A stretch of 64,000 bases of DNA from Agromyces hippuratus. Its GTDB lineage: Bacteria; Actinomycetota; Actinomycetes; Actinomycetales; Microbacteriaceae. Each line of letters begins with the position of its first letter. Positions within the stretch are counted from its first letter, which is position 1. The translations under genes and the position numbers were made by a program. Below are positions 26,111 through 33,588 of this stretch, one piece after another. Under the pieces are notes generated by a model. The model had not been told where the DNA came from. It made no database searches and saw nothing but the letters and a program-made list of their open reading frames with translations. The stretch is taken from NCBI RefSeq assembly GCF_013410355.1, contig NZ_JACCFI010000001.1:2108001-2172000 (forward strand), in the 5' to 3' direction.

Positions 26111-27301
26111 GTGGACACCGCTGCGCTGAAGCACACCTGGTCGCTGGCCGAGTCGCTCGGCGACGAGGTGCCGCTCTTCTTCTACTCGCATCTCTTCTAC
26201 ACGCACCCCGAGCTCCGGGCGATGTTCCCGGTCGCGATGGCCACCCAGCGCGACCGGCTCGTCGGCGCGCTCGGGCGCATCGTGTCCAACGTCGATCAAC
26301 TCGACGAGGTGACGGCGTTCATCGGGCAGCTCGGCCGTGACCACCGCAGGTTCGAGGTCATCGCCGAGCACTACGACGCGGTCGGCCTCTCCCTGCTCAC
26401 CACGCTGCAGCACTTCCTCGGCGAGCTCTGGACCGCAGAGCTCGCCGAGGACTGGGCCGGTGCGTACGGCGTCATCGCGACCGCGATGGTGCAGGCCGCC
26501 GAGGAGTCGGAACTCAGCAGCCCGGCCTCCTGGGCGGGTCACGTCACCGCGGTCGAGCGCCGCAGCATGGACGTCGCGATCGTGCAGGTGCGACCCGAGC
26601 CCGACCTCCCGTTCGAGCCCGGGCAGTCATTCGCCGTCGAGACGCCGTACGCCCCGCGCCTGTGGCGCTACTTCAGCGCCGCCAACGCGCCGCGGCAGGA
26701 CGGCACGATCGAGTTCCACGTGCAACTGGTGCCGGGCGGGCAGGTCTCGGGCGCCGTGGTGCGGCGACTGAAGGCCGGTGACGTGCTGCGGCTGGGCTCA
26801 GCGGTCGGGCAGGAGCTGACGCTCGACGACGCCGACCGCGGTCGAGACCTCGTCATGGTCGCAGGTGGAACCGGCCTGGCCCCGCTCCGTGCGCATCTGG
26901 AACGCATCGACCTGCAGTGGCAGGCGACCGGAGACGCCCCGCGCGTGCACCTGTTCCACGGCGCTCGAGTTCCGTGGAACCTGTACGAGAGCCGCCTGAT
27001 GCAGAGCCTGACCGGTCGGCCATGGTTCAGCTACTCGCCCGTCGTGTCCGACGACCCGAGCTACCCCGGTCGCAAGGGTCTCGTGAGCGACGCGGTCGCC
27101 GAGGCCGGCGTCTCCCCCGGCGCCCTCGCGATGATCTGCGGGTCGCCGTCCATGGTGCGCCACACCGCCTCCCGGCTGCGAGAGCTCGGTGTGCCGTCAC
27201 CCGACATCCGTTTCGAACTGTTCGCCACGCTCGATGAGGACGCACTGCGTGACCCGCAGCCGTCGCCGCTCGTGGAAGAACCGATGGGAAGTGCCCGATG
27301 A
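26111..27301 (+). CDS. Flavohaemoprotein-like globin-reductase (divergent, type II-like)
   Basis: The 396-residue protein has a globin domain at about 1-140 (proximal His in RDHRRFEV), an FAD-binding domain at about 145-245 (WRYFSAAN in place of the usual RxYS/T motif), and an NAD(P)H-binding domain at about 250-385 (MVAGGTGLAPLRAHL, MICGSPSMV). This is the flavohaemoglobin plan that converts nitric oxide to nitrate, but the globin half is divergent in the way of actinobacterial type II proteins, so another electron acceptor is possible. GTG 26111 gives the full globin helix A. The stop overlaps the next gene as ATGA. Confidence 0.85.
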   Translation: MDTAALKHTWSLAESLGDEVPLFFYSHLFYTHPELRAMFPVAMATQRDRLVGALGRIVSNVDQLDEVTAFIGQLGRDHRRFEVIAEHYDAVGLSLLTTLQHFLGELWTAELAEDWAGAYGVIATAMVQAAEESELSSPASWAGHVTAVERRSMDVAIVQVRPEPDLPFEPGQSFAVETPYAPRLWRYFSAANAPRQDGTIEFHVQLVPGGQVSGAVVRRLKAGDVLRLGSAVGQELTLDDADRGRDLVMVAGGTGLAPLRAHLERIDLQWQATGDAPRVHLFHGARVPWNLYESRLMQSLTGRPWFSYSPVVSDDPSYPGRKGLVSDAVAEAGVSPGALAMICGSPSMVRHTASRLRELGVPSPDIRFELFATLDEDALRDPQPSPLVEEPMGSAR

Positions 27302-28059
27302 CCACTTGGGACGACGAAGACCAACCCCAGATCCCGCAACCGCCGGTACCCGAAGGCGGACTCGTCGCCGCTGTCTCGCGTCTGCCCGAGTCGGGCACCG
27401 TGAAATTCGCCTCACGCCCGCTCGGCGGGTACGACCGCTCCGAAGTGGACGCGTACGTGGCAGACCTCGCACGCACGATCGACGAGGTCCGGGCGGCACT
27501 CGCCGAGGACCGCCGCGAACTCGCCGCGCACCACCGCGAACTCGCCGGACTCCGCGCCGAGAACACGAAGCTCCGCAGCACCGACTCCGCCGAGCTCGAG
27601 CGCGAGGTCACGCTGGGTGCCGTCGGTCTGCTCTCGCAGGCCCAGGTGATCGCCGACAAGGCGGTCGCCGACGCCGAGGAGTACGCCCGCGATCTCGTGC
27701 TCACCGCCCGCACGCAGTATCGCGAGGCACAGGAGCGCACCGCCGCGACCGCGGCTGCCGCGCCGACCGAGCCGGCGACGACGACGGCGAGCATCCCGCT
27801 GCCGTCGATGCCCGAGATCGAGTACGTGCGCACCTACGCGCAGGTCGCCCAGATCCAGTTGCGCTCGGTGCTCGACGCCCTCACCGAACAGGTCGATCGT
27901 CTCGGCACGCTGCCGCTGCCCCTGCCCGACGCGGCCGAGTCGGCCGAGTCGGCGGTGCATGCGCTGCCCGACGACGAGTTCCCCGACGAGGAACCGGATT
28001 GGATCCCGGCGGTGCCGCCGCAGCCGACGATCCAACGGCAGACGTACGCCAGTCCGTGA
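27298..28059 (+). CDS. DivIVA/Wag31-like coiled-coil protein coupled to globin genes
   Basis: The 253-residue protein carries a DivIVA N-terminal-type segment at about 34-66 (VKFASRPLGGYDRSEVDAYVADLART), a coiled coil at about 60-150 and a Pro/acidic tail. DivIVA proteins bind curved membrane at poles and septa and organise growth in actinobacteria. This copy lacks the usual far N-terminal hydrophobic membrane-insertion residues of Wag31 and is acidic, so it is a paralogue. Its ATG overlaps the flavohaemoglobin stop by four bases, implying coupled translation and a joint function, for example placing the globins in the cell. Confidence 0.8.
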   Translation: MTTWDDEDQPQIPQPPVPEGGLVAAVSRLPESGTVKFASRPLGGYDRSEVDAYVADLARTIDEVRAALAEDRRELAAHHRELAGLRAENTKLRSTDSAELEREVTLGAVGLLSQAQVIADKAVADAEEYARDLVLTARTQYREAQERTAATAAAAPTEPATTTASIPLPSMPEIEYVRTYAQVAQIQLRSVLDALTEQVDRLGTLPLPLPDAAESAESAVHALPDDEFPDEEPDWIPAVPPQPTIQRQTYASP

Positions 28060-28069
28060 TCCCGTCGGA

Positions 28070-28138
28070 CGGCCCGACGACCCCGACCCTCGCTCACTCG
28101 CTGCACGAGCGATGCGAGGCTCGCGGGTCGTCGGGCCC
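28070..28138. terminator. Bidirectional terminator between the globin operon and the SDR gene
   Basis: A 13-bp arm GGCCCGACGACCC (28071-28083) pairs with 28125-28137, and a second nested stem (CCTCGC and TCGCTC with their complements at about 28088-28118) fills the loop. It lies between two convergent genes. Confidence 0.7.
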
Positions 28139-28203
28139 GAGCCCGGCAGGTCAGCCCGCATCGTGCTGCTGACTCGAACGCCCGATCAGATGGGCGAAGG
28201 CAC

Positions 28204-29004
28204 TCAGCTCGGGTCGGCCCAGCTCCAGATGTCGTCGCCGCGGAGCGACGCGTCGGCGCCGCCGTCGATGTAGATCGTCTGCCCCGTCACGTGCGTGTTC
28301 TCCTCGCTCGTGAGCCAGGCGAGCAGCCTCGCGATCACGACCGCGTCGGAGTGGCCGTTGAGCGGCATCGGCACGGCCGCGTCGACCATCGCACGCCCCT
28401 CTTCCGTCGCGAGGAGCGGCGCCGTCATCGGGGTGACGACGGTGCCCGGGGCGACCGCGTTCACGGGGATGCCGGCACCGGCGTAGCGCGGTGCGATCGA
28501 CTCGCGGCGCACCCAGCGGCTGAGCGCGCGCTTCGACGACGGGTAGTTGAGATAGCCGGCCTCGGGCCCCTGATCGGCGAGCGCTCCGCCGATCTCGAGC
28601 GCCTTCGCCTCGTCGCCGGCGAGCAGCGCCTCGACCAGCTCGGGCGAGTTCGGCTGCAGGCTCGCCATCGAGCTCACGACGGCGATGCGCGGGGCATCGG
28701 CCTTCGCGAGGGTCGGCGCGAGGGCGTCGAGGAACTCGGTGACGCCGAAGAAGTTGACGGCCACGGTCAGCGGGATCGGCGCCGAGATGCCGGCCGCCGC
28801 GATGACGGCGTCGACCTGCCCGCCCGATGCATCGACGACGGCCGCCGCGGCATCCGTGCGGCCCTCGGGCTTCGAGAGGTCGGCTGTGATGTCGGCGCCC
28901 TTCAGGTCGACCCCGATGACGCGGTTGCCGCGCTCCGCGAGGAGCGCCGCGGCGGCCGCTCCGATGCCTGATCCTGCTCCGGTGATGACATACGTTCTGC
29001 TCAT
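28204..29004 (-). CDS. Short-chain dehydrogenase/reductase (SDR)
   Basis: The 266-residue Rossmann protein shows TGAGSGIGAAAA (TGxxxGxG cofactor site) at residue 8, AAAGIS near 70, a catalytic Ser in VVSSMAS near 110, and the YPSSKRAL (YxxxK) pair near 155. Asp at VIGVDLKG suggests NAD preference. The short NAG-like region and the IYIDGG end resemble 3-alpha-hydroxysteroid dehydrogenase-like SDRs. Substrate unknown. It is a single gene, convergent with the globin operon. Confidence 0.9.
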   Translation of the reverse strand: MSRTYVITGAGSGIGAAAAALLAERGNRVIGVDLKGADITADLSKPEGRTDAAAAVVDASGGQVDAVIAAAGISAPIPLTVAVNFFGVTEFLDALAPTLAKADAPRIAVVSSMASLQPNSPELVEALLAGDEAKALEIGGALADQGPEAGYLNYPSSKRALSRWVRRESIAPRYAGAGIPVNAVAPGTVVTPMTAPLLATEEGRAMVDAAVPMPLNGHSDAVVIARLLAWLTSEENTHVTGQTIYIDGGADASLRGDDIWSWADPS

Positions 29005-29088
29005 GTCATCGACGCTACGCCGGTCGACGACGTTCCCGCTCGAAGAGCAGATCGACCTGATTCCCGGCTGTGAATCGTGAGCGCGGGG

Positions 29089-29111
29089 GTGTCGACAGGC
29101 TCAACCCGCGG
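29089..29111. repeat. Single unit of the dispersed 24-bp repeat
   Basis: GTGTCGACAGGCTCAACCCG and the next three bases match the repeat family also found near 37.2, 47.4 and 53.4 kb. This copy has no inverted partner and lies between the SDR promoter side and the 3' end of the UvrA-like gene. Confidence 0.7.
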
Positions 29112-29123
29112 AAGTGACCGGGT

Positions 29124-31451
29124 TCAGGCGCCGACGTACGCCCTGAGGTGCGTGCCCGTCAGCGTCGCCTCGTCGGTGGCGGCGGCCTCGACGAGTGCGC
29201 GCGGGGTGCCCTCGAAGACGACGCGTCCGCCGTCGCGACCGGCACCGGGCCCGAGGTCGATGATCCAGTCGGCATGCGCCATGACGGCCTGGTGGTGCTC
29301 GATGACGATGACCGAGTTGCCGTCGTCGACGAGCCGGTCGAGGAGGGCGAGCAGGCGGTCGACGTCGGCGAGGTGCAGGCCGGTGGTCGGCTCGTCGAGC
29401 ACGTAGACCGTGCCCTTCTTGGCCATGCTGATGGCGAGCTTCAGGCGCTGGCGCTCACCGCCCGACAGCGTGTTGAGCGCCTGCCCGAGCACGAGGTAGC
29501 CGAGGCCGACGTCGGCGAGGCGCTGCAGGATGACTCGAGCCGTCTTGTCGGTGAGGTACTCGAGGGCGCCATCGACCGAGAGGGCGAGCACCTCGGCGAT
29601 GTTCAGGCCGTTGAGGCGGTATTCGAGCACTTCAGCTGTGAACCGCTTGCCGCCGCACTCCTCGCACACGCTCGAGACCGTCGACATCGGCCCCAGCTCG
29701 ACGAAGACGAGCCCGATGCCCTTGCAGTTGGGGCAGGCGCCGGCCGAGTTCGCGCTGAACAGCGCCGGCTTCACGCCGTTCTCCTTGGCGAACGCCTTGC
29801 GGATCGTGTCGAGGAGGCCCGTGTAGGTGGCCGGGTTCGAGCGGATCGAGCCGCGAATCGGCGCCTGGTCGACGACCACGACGTGGTCGTGCTTCGGCAC
29901 GTTGCCGTGGATCAGCGAGGACTTGCCCGAACCGGCGACGCCCGTGACGACGGTGAGGACTCCGAGGGGGACGTCGACGTCGACCCCGGTGAGGTTGTGC
30001 TGTGTGGCGCCGCGGATCTCGAGGGCGCTCGATGCCGTGCGCACGTCGCCCCGGAGCTTCGCCCGGTGGTCGAGGTGACGCCCGGTGAGCGTGTCGGAGG
30101 CGCGCAGCCCCGCGAGGTCGCCCTCGAAGCAGATCTGCCCGCCGCGGGAGCCCGCGCCCGGGCCGAGGTCGACGATGTGGTCCGCGATCTCGATGACCTC
30201 GGGCTTGTGCTCGACGACGAGCACCGTGTTGCCCTTGTCGCGGAGCTGCAGCAGCAGCCGATTCATGCGCTGGATGTCGTGGGGGTGCAGGCCGACCGTC
30301 GGCTCGTCGAACACGTAGGTGACGTCGGTGAGCGAGGACCCGATGTGGCGGATCATCTTCACGCGCTGCGCCTCGCCGCCGGAGAGCGTGCCGGCGGGCC
30401 GGTCGAGACTCAGGTAGCCGAGCCCGATCTCGACGAACGAGTCGACGTTCTGCCGCAGGTTCGCGATGAGGGGCGCCACGCCCGGATCGTCGATGTCGGC
30501 CACCCACGCGGCGAGGTCGGAGATCTGCATCGCCGCGACCTCGGCGATGTTCAGTCCGTTGATCTTCGAGGAGAGCGCCTCCTGGTTGAGGCGGGCACCG
30601 CCGCACTCGGGACAGGGGGTGAACGTGACGGCCCGGTCGACGAAGGCGCGGATGTGCGGCTGCATGGCGTCGCGGTCCTTGGAGAGGAGGCTCTTCTGCA
30701 GCTTCACCACGAGACCCTCGTAAGTCATGTTGATGCCCTGCACCTTGACCTTCGTGGCCTCCTTGTAGAGGAAGTCCTGGCGCTCGGCCTCGGTGTAGTC
30801 GCGGATCTTCTTGTCGGGGTCGACGAAGCCCGACTCGGAGTAGATGCGCACCATCCAGCCGTCGGCGGTGTAGCCGGGGATGGTGATGGCACCCTCGGCG
30901 AGCGACTTGTCGCGATCGAAGAGCTCGTCGAGGTCGACGTCGTTGACCTGACCCGTGCCCTCGCACCTCGGGCACATGCCGGCCGGCACGTTGAAGCTGA
31001 AGTGGAAGCTCGGGCCCGCGTACGGTTGCCCGAGGCGGGAGAACAGGATGCGCAGCAGCGCGTACACGTCGGTCGCGGTTCCGACGGTGGACCTGGAGTT
31101 CGCACCCATGCGCTCCTGATCGACGATGATCGCGGCCGAGACGTTACGCAGGCTGTCGACCTCGGGCCGGGGCTGCGTCGTCATGAACGACTGGATGAAC
31201 GTGGAGTACGTCTCATTGATGAGGCGCTGCGACTCGGCCGCGATCGTGCCGAACACGAGGCTCGACTTGCCGGAGCCCGAGACCCCGGTGAAGACGCTGA
31301 GGCGTCGCTTCGGGATGTCGAGCGAGATGCCCTGCAGGTTGTTCTCGTGCGCCCCGCGCACCTCGATGACGTCGTGCGCGTCGGCGATGTGCCGGGAGCC
31401 GCTGCGCTCGTCGGTGCTGCGTTCGGTGACGGTCTGGTCGGTCGCGGTCAT
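29124..31451 (-). CDS. UvrA-like ABC ATPase lacking the UvrB-binding domain (UvrA2 type)
   Basis: The 775-residue protein has two ABC ATPase cores. Walker A motifs are GVSGSGKSSL (near residue 57) and GVAGSGKSSL (near 515); signatures are LSGGEAQRVKMI and LSGGERQRLKLA; zinc-knuckle CxxC pairs are CPRC, CPEC, CPNC and CEEC. Canonical UvrA is about 950 residues; this one is shorter by the UvrB-binding insert, as in UvrA2/DrrC-like proteins linked to drug resistance and damage tolerance. It probably binds damaged DNA without feeding classical UvrABC repair. The ATG at 31451 follows a GGGGAG site. Zinc sites and all ATPase motifs look intact. Confidence 0.88.
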   Translation of the reverse strand: MTATDQTVTERSTDERSGSRHIADAHDVIEVRGAHENNLQGISLDIPKRRLSVFTGVSGSGKSSLVFGTIAAESQRLINETYSTFIQSFMTTQPRPEVDSLRNVSAAIIVDQERMGANSRSTVGTATDVYALLRILFSRLGQPYAGPSFHFSFNVPAGMCPRCEGTGQVNDVDLDELFDRDKSLAEGAITIPGYTADGWMVRIYSESGFVDPDKKIRDYTEAERQDFLYKEATKVKVQGINMTYEGLVVKLQKSLLSKDRDAMQPHIRAFVDRAVTFTPCPECGGARLNQEALSSKINGLNIAEVAAMQISDLAAWVADIDDPGVAPLIANLRQNVDSFVEIGLGYLSLDRPAGTLSGGEAQRVKMIRHIGSSLTDVTYVFDEPTVGLHPHDIQRMNRLLLQLRDKGNTVLVVEHKPEVIEIADHIVDLGPGAGSRGGQICFEGDLAGLRASDTLTGRHLDHRAKLRGDVRTASSALEIRGATQHNLTGVDVDVPLGVLTVVTGVAGSGKSSLIHGNVPKHDHVVVVDQAPIRGSIRSNPATYTGLLDTIRKAFAKENGVKPALFSANSAGACPNCKGIGLVFVELGPMSTVSSVCEECGGKRFTAEVLEYRLNGLNIAEVLALSVDGALEYLTDKTARVILQRLADVGLGYLVLGQALNTLSGGERQRLKLAISMAKKGTVYVLDEPTTGLHLADVDRLLALLDRLVDDGNSVIVIEHHQAVMAHADWIIDLGPGAGRDGGRVVFEGTPRALVEAAATDEATLTGTHLRAYVGA

Positions 31452-31572
31452 TCGGCTGCTCCCCTCGTCGCGGGCGCCCGCCCGCGACTCACGATTCTGA
31501 CATGAGGCGGCGACATCCGGCAGGGCGGATGTCTCGCAGCTCGCCGCGGCCCGACGAGCGTACGCTGTGCGC

Positions 31573-33153
31573 ATGCCCGAGACGCGCGGCCCCGCCCAGA
31601 GATGGGTGCTGCCCGCCGTGGCGGGCGTGGCATCCGTCGCCCTCGGGCTCGGCGTCGGCCAACTGGTCGCGGCCGTCGTGGCGCCCGCGTCGAGTCCCTT
31701 CGTGGTGGTCGGGTCACTGCTCATCGATCTCGCGCCGGCCTGGGCGAAGGATGCCGCGATCGCGCTCTTCGGCACGGGCGACAAGGCGGCGCTGCTCGTG
31801 GGCATCGGGCTCGTGCTGCTCGCCGTCGCCGGCGCGGCCGGGGTGCTCGAGGCTCGGCGACCGCCGTGGGGCATGGTCGTGATCGGCGCCGTGGGCGTCG
31901 TCGGCGCGGTCGCCGCGGCGAGTCGGGCGAACGCCTCGATGCTCGCGATCGTGCCCTCGGCGGTGGCCGCGATCGCGGCGATGCTCGCGCTGACGTTCCT
32001 GCTCAAGAGACTCGCCCACACACCCACACCCACACTCGAGCCCGTACCGGAACCCGAATCCGACGCATCGCCGATCGCGTCCTCGGTCGACCGGCGCCGC
32101 TTCCTCGGCTGGGCGGGCGGCGCGGTCGCGCTCGGGGCGCTCGCCGCGCTCGGGGGCTACGCACTGCAGGCGGGTGCCCGCGCGGTCACGGCCGTGCGCG
32201 ATGCGATCACCCTGCCGAAGGCGGTCTCGACCGCGAGCGTGCCGGCCGGTGCCGAACTCGGCATCGACGGCCTCGCTCCCGTCGTCACGCCGAACGCGGA
32301 GTTCTACCGCATCGACACCGCCCTCGCCGTGCCGGCGATCGATCCGGCCGCCTGGAGCCTGCGCATCCACGGCCTCGTCGATCGCGAGGTCACGCTGACC
32401 TGGGACGAGCTGCTCGCCCTCCCCCTCGAAGAGAGCATCACGACCCTCGCGTGCGTGTCGAACGAGGTCGGCGGTGGACTCATCGGCAACGCCGTGTGGC
32501 TCGGCTATCCGATCCGCGAGCTGCTCGCCCGCGCGGGCGCGTCGGCCGACGCCGACATGGTGCTCTCGCGGAGCATCGACGGGTTCACGGCGTCGACGCC
32601 GCTCGAGGTGCTGCAGGACGACCGCAACGCGATCCTCGCCGTCGGCATGAACGGCGAGCCGCTGCCCACCGAGCACGGGTTCCCGGTGCGGATGGTCGTG
32701 CCCGGCCTCTACGGCTACGTCTCGGCCACGAAGTGGGTCGTCGACCTCGAGGTGACCCGGTTCGACGCGGCATCCGCGTACTGGACCGATCGCGGCTGGA
32801 GCGAGCGCGGGCCGATCAAGATCTCGTCGCGCATCGACGTGCCCCGCCAGGGGCAGTCGGTCTCCCCCGGCTCGGCGGTGCTCGCCGGCGTCGCCTGGCA
32901 CCAGCACGTCGGCATCGCGGGCGTCGAGGTGCAGATCGACGACGGCGACTGGCGGGCGGCCGAGCTCGCGACGGCGATCAACGACGACACGTGGGTGCAG
33001 TGGAGGTACGAATGGCCGGATGCCGCGGCGGGCTCGCACACCGTTCGCGTGCGCGCCCTCGGCGCCGATGGAGAAGTGCAGACCGCCAGCCGGCAGGGCG
33101 TCGTGCCCGACGGCGCCACGGGCCTCGACGAGGTCACGGTCGAGGTGCGCTGA
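31573..33153 (+). CDS. Membrane-anchored molybdopterin oxidoreductase (sulfite oxidase-like) with internal Tat motif
   Basis: The 526-residue protein has four hydrophobic helices within about 1-150, a Pro-rich cytoplasmic linker, then SVDRRRFLGWAGGAVALGALAALGG at about 173-197 (a twin-arginine motif and fifth helix, written here as its key residues RRRFLG). A sulfite-oxidase-type molybdenum domain follows, with the cofactor ligand Cys294 in TTLACVSNEVGG, and a C-terminal Ig-like dimerisation domain. The layout matches actinobacterial molybdoenzymes inserted jointly by Sec and Tat, leaving the cofactor domain outside. The substrate is unknown. Start ATG 31573 is chosen over GTG 31567, two codons earlier. 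Confidence 0.87.
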   Translation: MPETRGPAQRWVLPAVAGVASVALGLGVGQLVAAVVAPASSPFVVVGSLLIDLAPAWAKDAAIALFGTGDKAALLVGIGLVLLAVAGAAGVLEARRPPWGMVVIGAVGVVGAVAAASRANASMLAIVPSAVAAIAAMLALTFLLKRLAHTPTPTLEPVPEPESDASPIASSVDRRRFLGWAGGAVALGALAALGGYALQAGARAVTAVRDAITLPKAVSTASVPAGAELGIDGLAPVVTPNAEFYRIDTALAVPAIDPAAWSLRIHGLVDREVTLTWDELLALPLEESITTLACVSNEVGGGLIGNAVWLGYPIRELLARAGASADADMVLSRSIDGFTASTPLEVLQDDRNAILAVGMNGEPLPTEHGFPVRMVVPGLYGYVSATKWVVDLEVTRFDAASAYWTDRGWSERGPIKISSRIDVPRQGQSVSPGSAVLAGVAWHQHVGIAGVEVQIDDGDWRAAELATAINDDTWVQWRYEWPDAAAGSHTVRVRALGADGEVQTASRQGVVPDGATGLDEVTVEVR

Positions 33154-33166
33154 CGCCCACCAACCG

Positions 33167-33538
33167 TCAGTCGGGCGCAGCATCCGTGGCAGGGAATTGC
33201 ACCGCCAGTGCCGAGCCGACCTCGTAGTGCCGCAGCAGGAAGGCGCGCTCGTCGAGCTTCTTCCGCCGCATCCACGACGTCACCTCGTCGTTGGACTTGC
33301 TCGCATTGCACGACCCGCACGCCGGCACGACGTTGCCGAGCGTGTAGCGGCCACCGCGCGAGATGGGCTGCACGCAGTCGCGCTGGAGCGGCCGGTCGCT
33401 CGCGCCGCAGTACGCGCATCCCTGCCACTCCGCCGTGAGCGCGGCCCACTGCTCGTCGCTGAGGTCGTGCGTGTGCTGCGCCATGCGCCGCTTGCGCCGA
33501 CGTGCGTAGACCGCCGTACGGCTCCGACTGACCGCCAT
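33167..33538 (-). CDS. HNH endonuclease
   Basis: The 123-residue protein has a basic N-terminus (RRRKRR near residue 13) and an HNH/treble-clef core: CAYC near 41, QRDCVQPISRGGRYTLGNVVPAC and CNASKSND. The first His of the classic HNH is replaced by Cys-Val-Gln-Pro context (DCVQPIS), as seen in some McrA-like members. The four Cys likely bind zinc. Such small chromosomal HNH genes are common in actinobacteria and their role is unclear; nothing nearby suggests restriction or phage. Confidence 0.85.
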   Translation of the reverse strand: MAVSRSRTAVYARRRKRRMAQHTHDLSDEQWAALTAEWQGCAYCGASDRPLQRDCVQPISRGGRYTLGNVVPACGSCNASKSNDEVTSWMRRKKLDERAFLLRHYEVGSALAVQFPATDAAPD

Positions 33539-33588
33539 GGCGTCAGACTAGCCCGGGCTGCGGCGAGCCTCGGCCCGCCGCGCCCGGT

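Noticed and set aside
33167..33538. HNH gene as part of a homing or phage element
   Set aside because: No intron, repeat, integrase or phage gene is near, and codon use matches neighbours.
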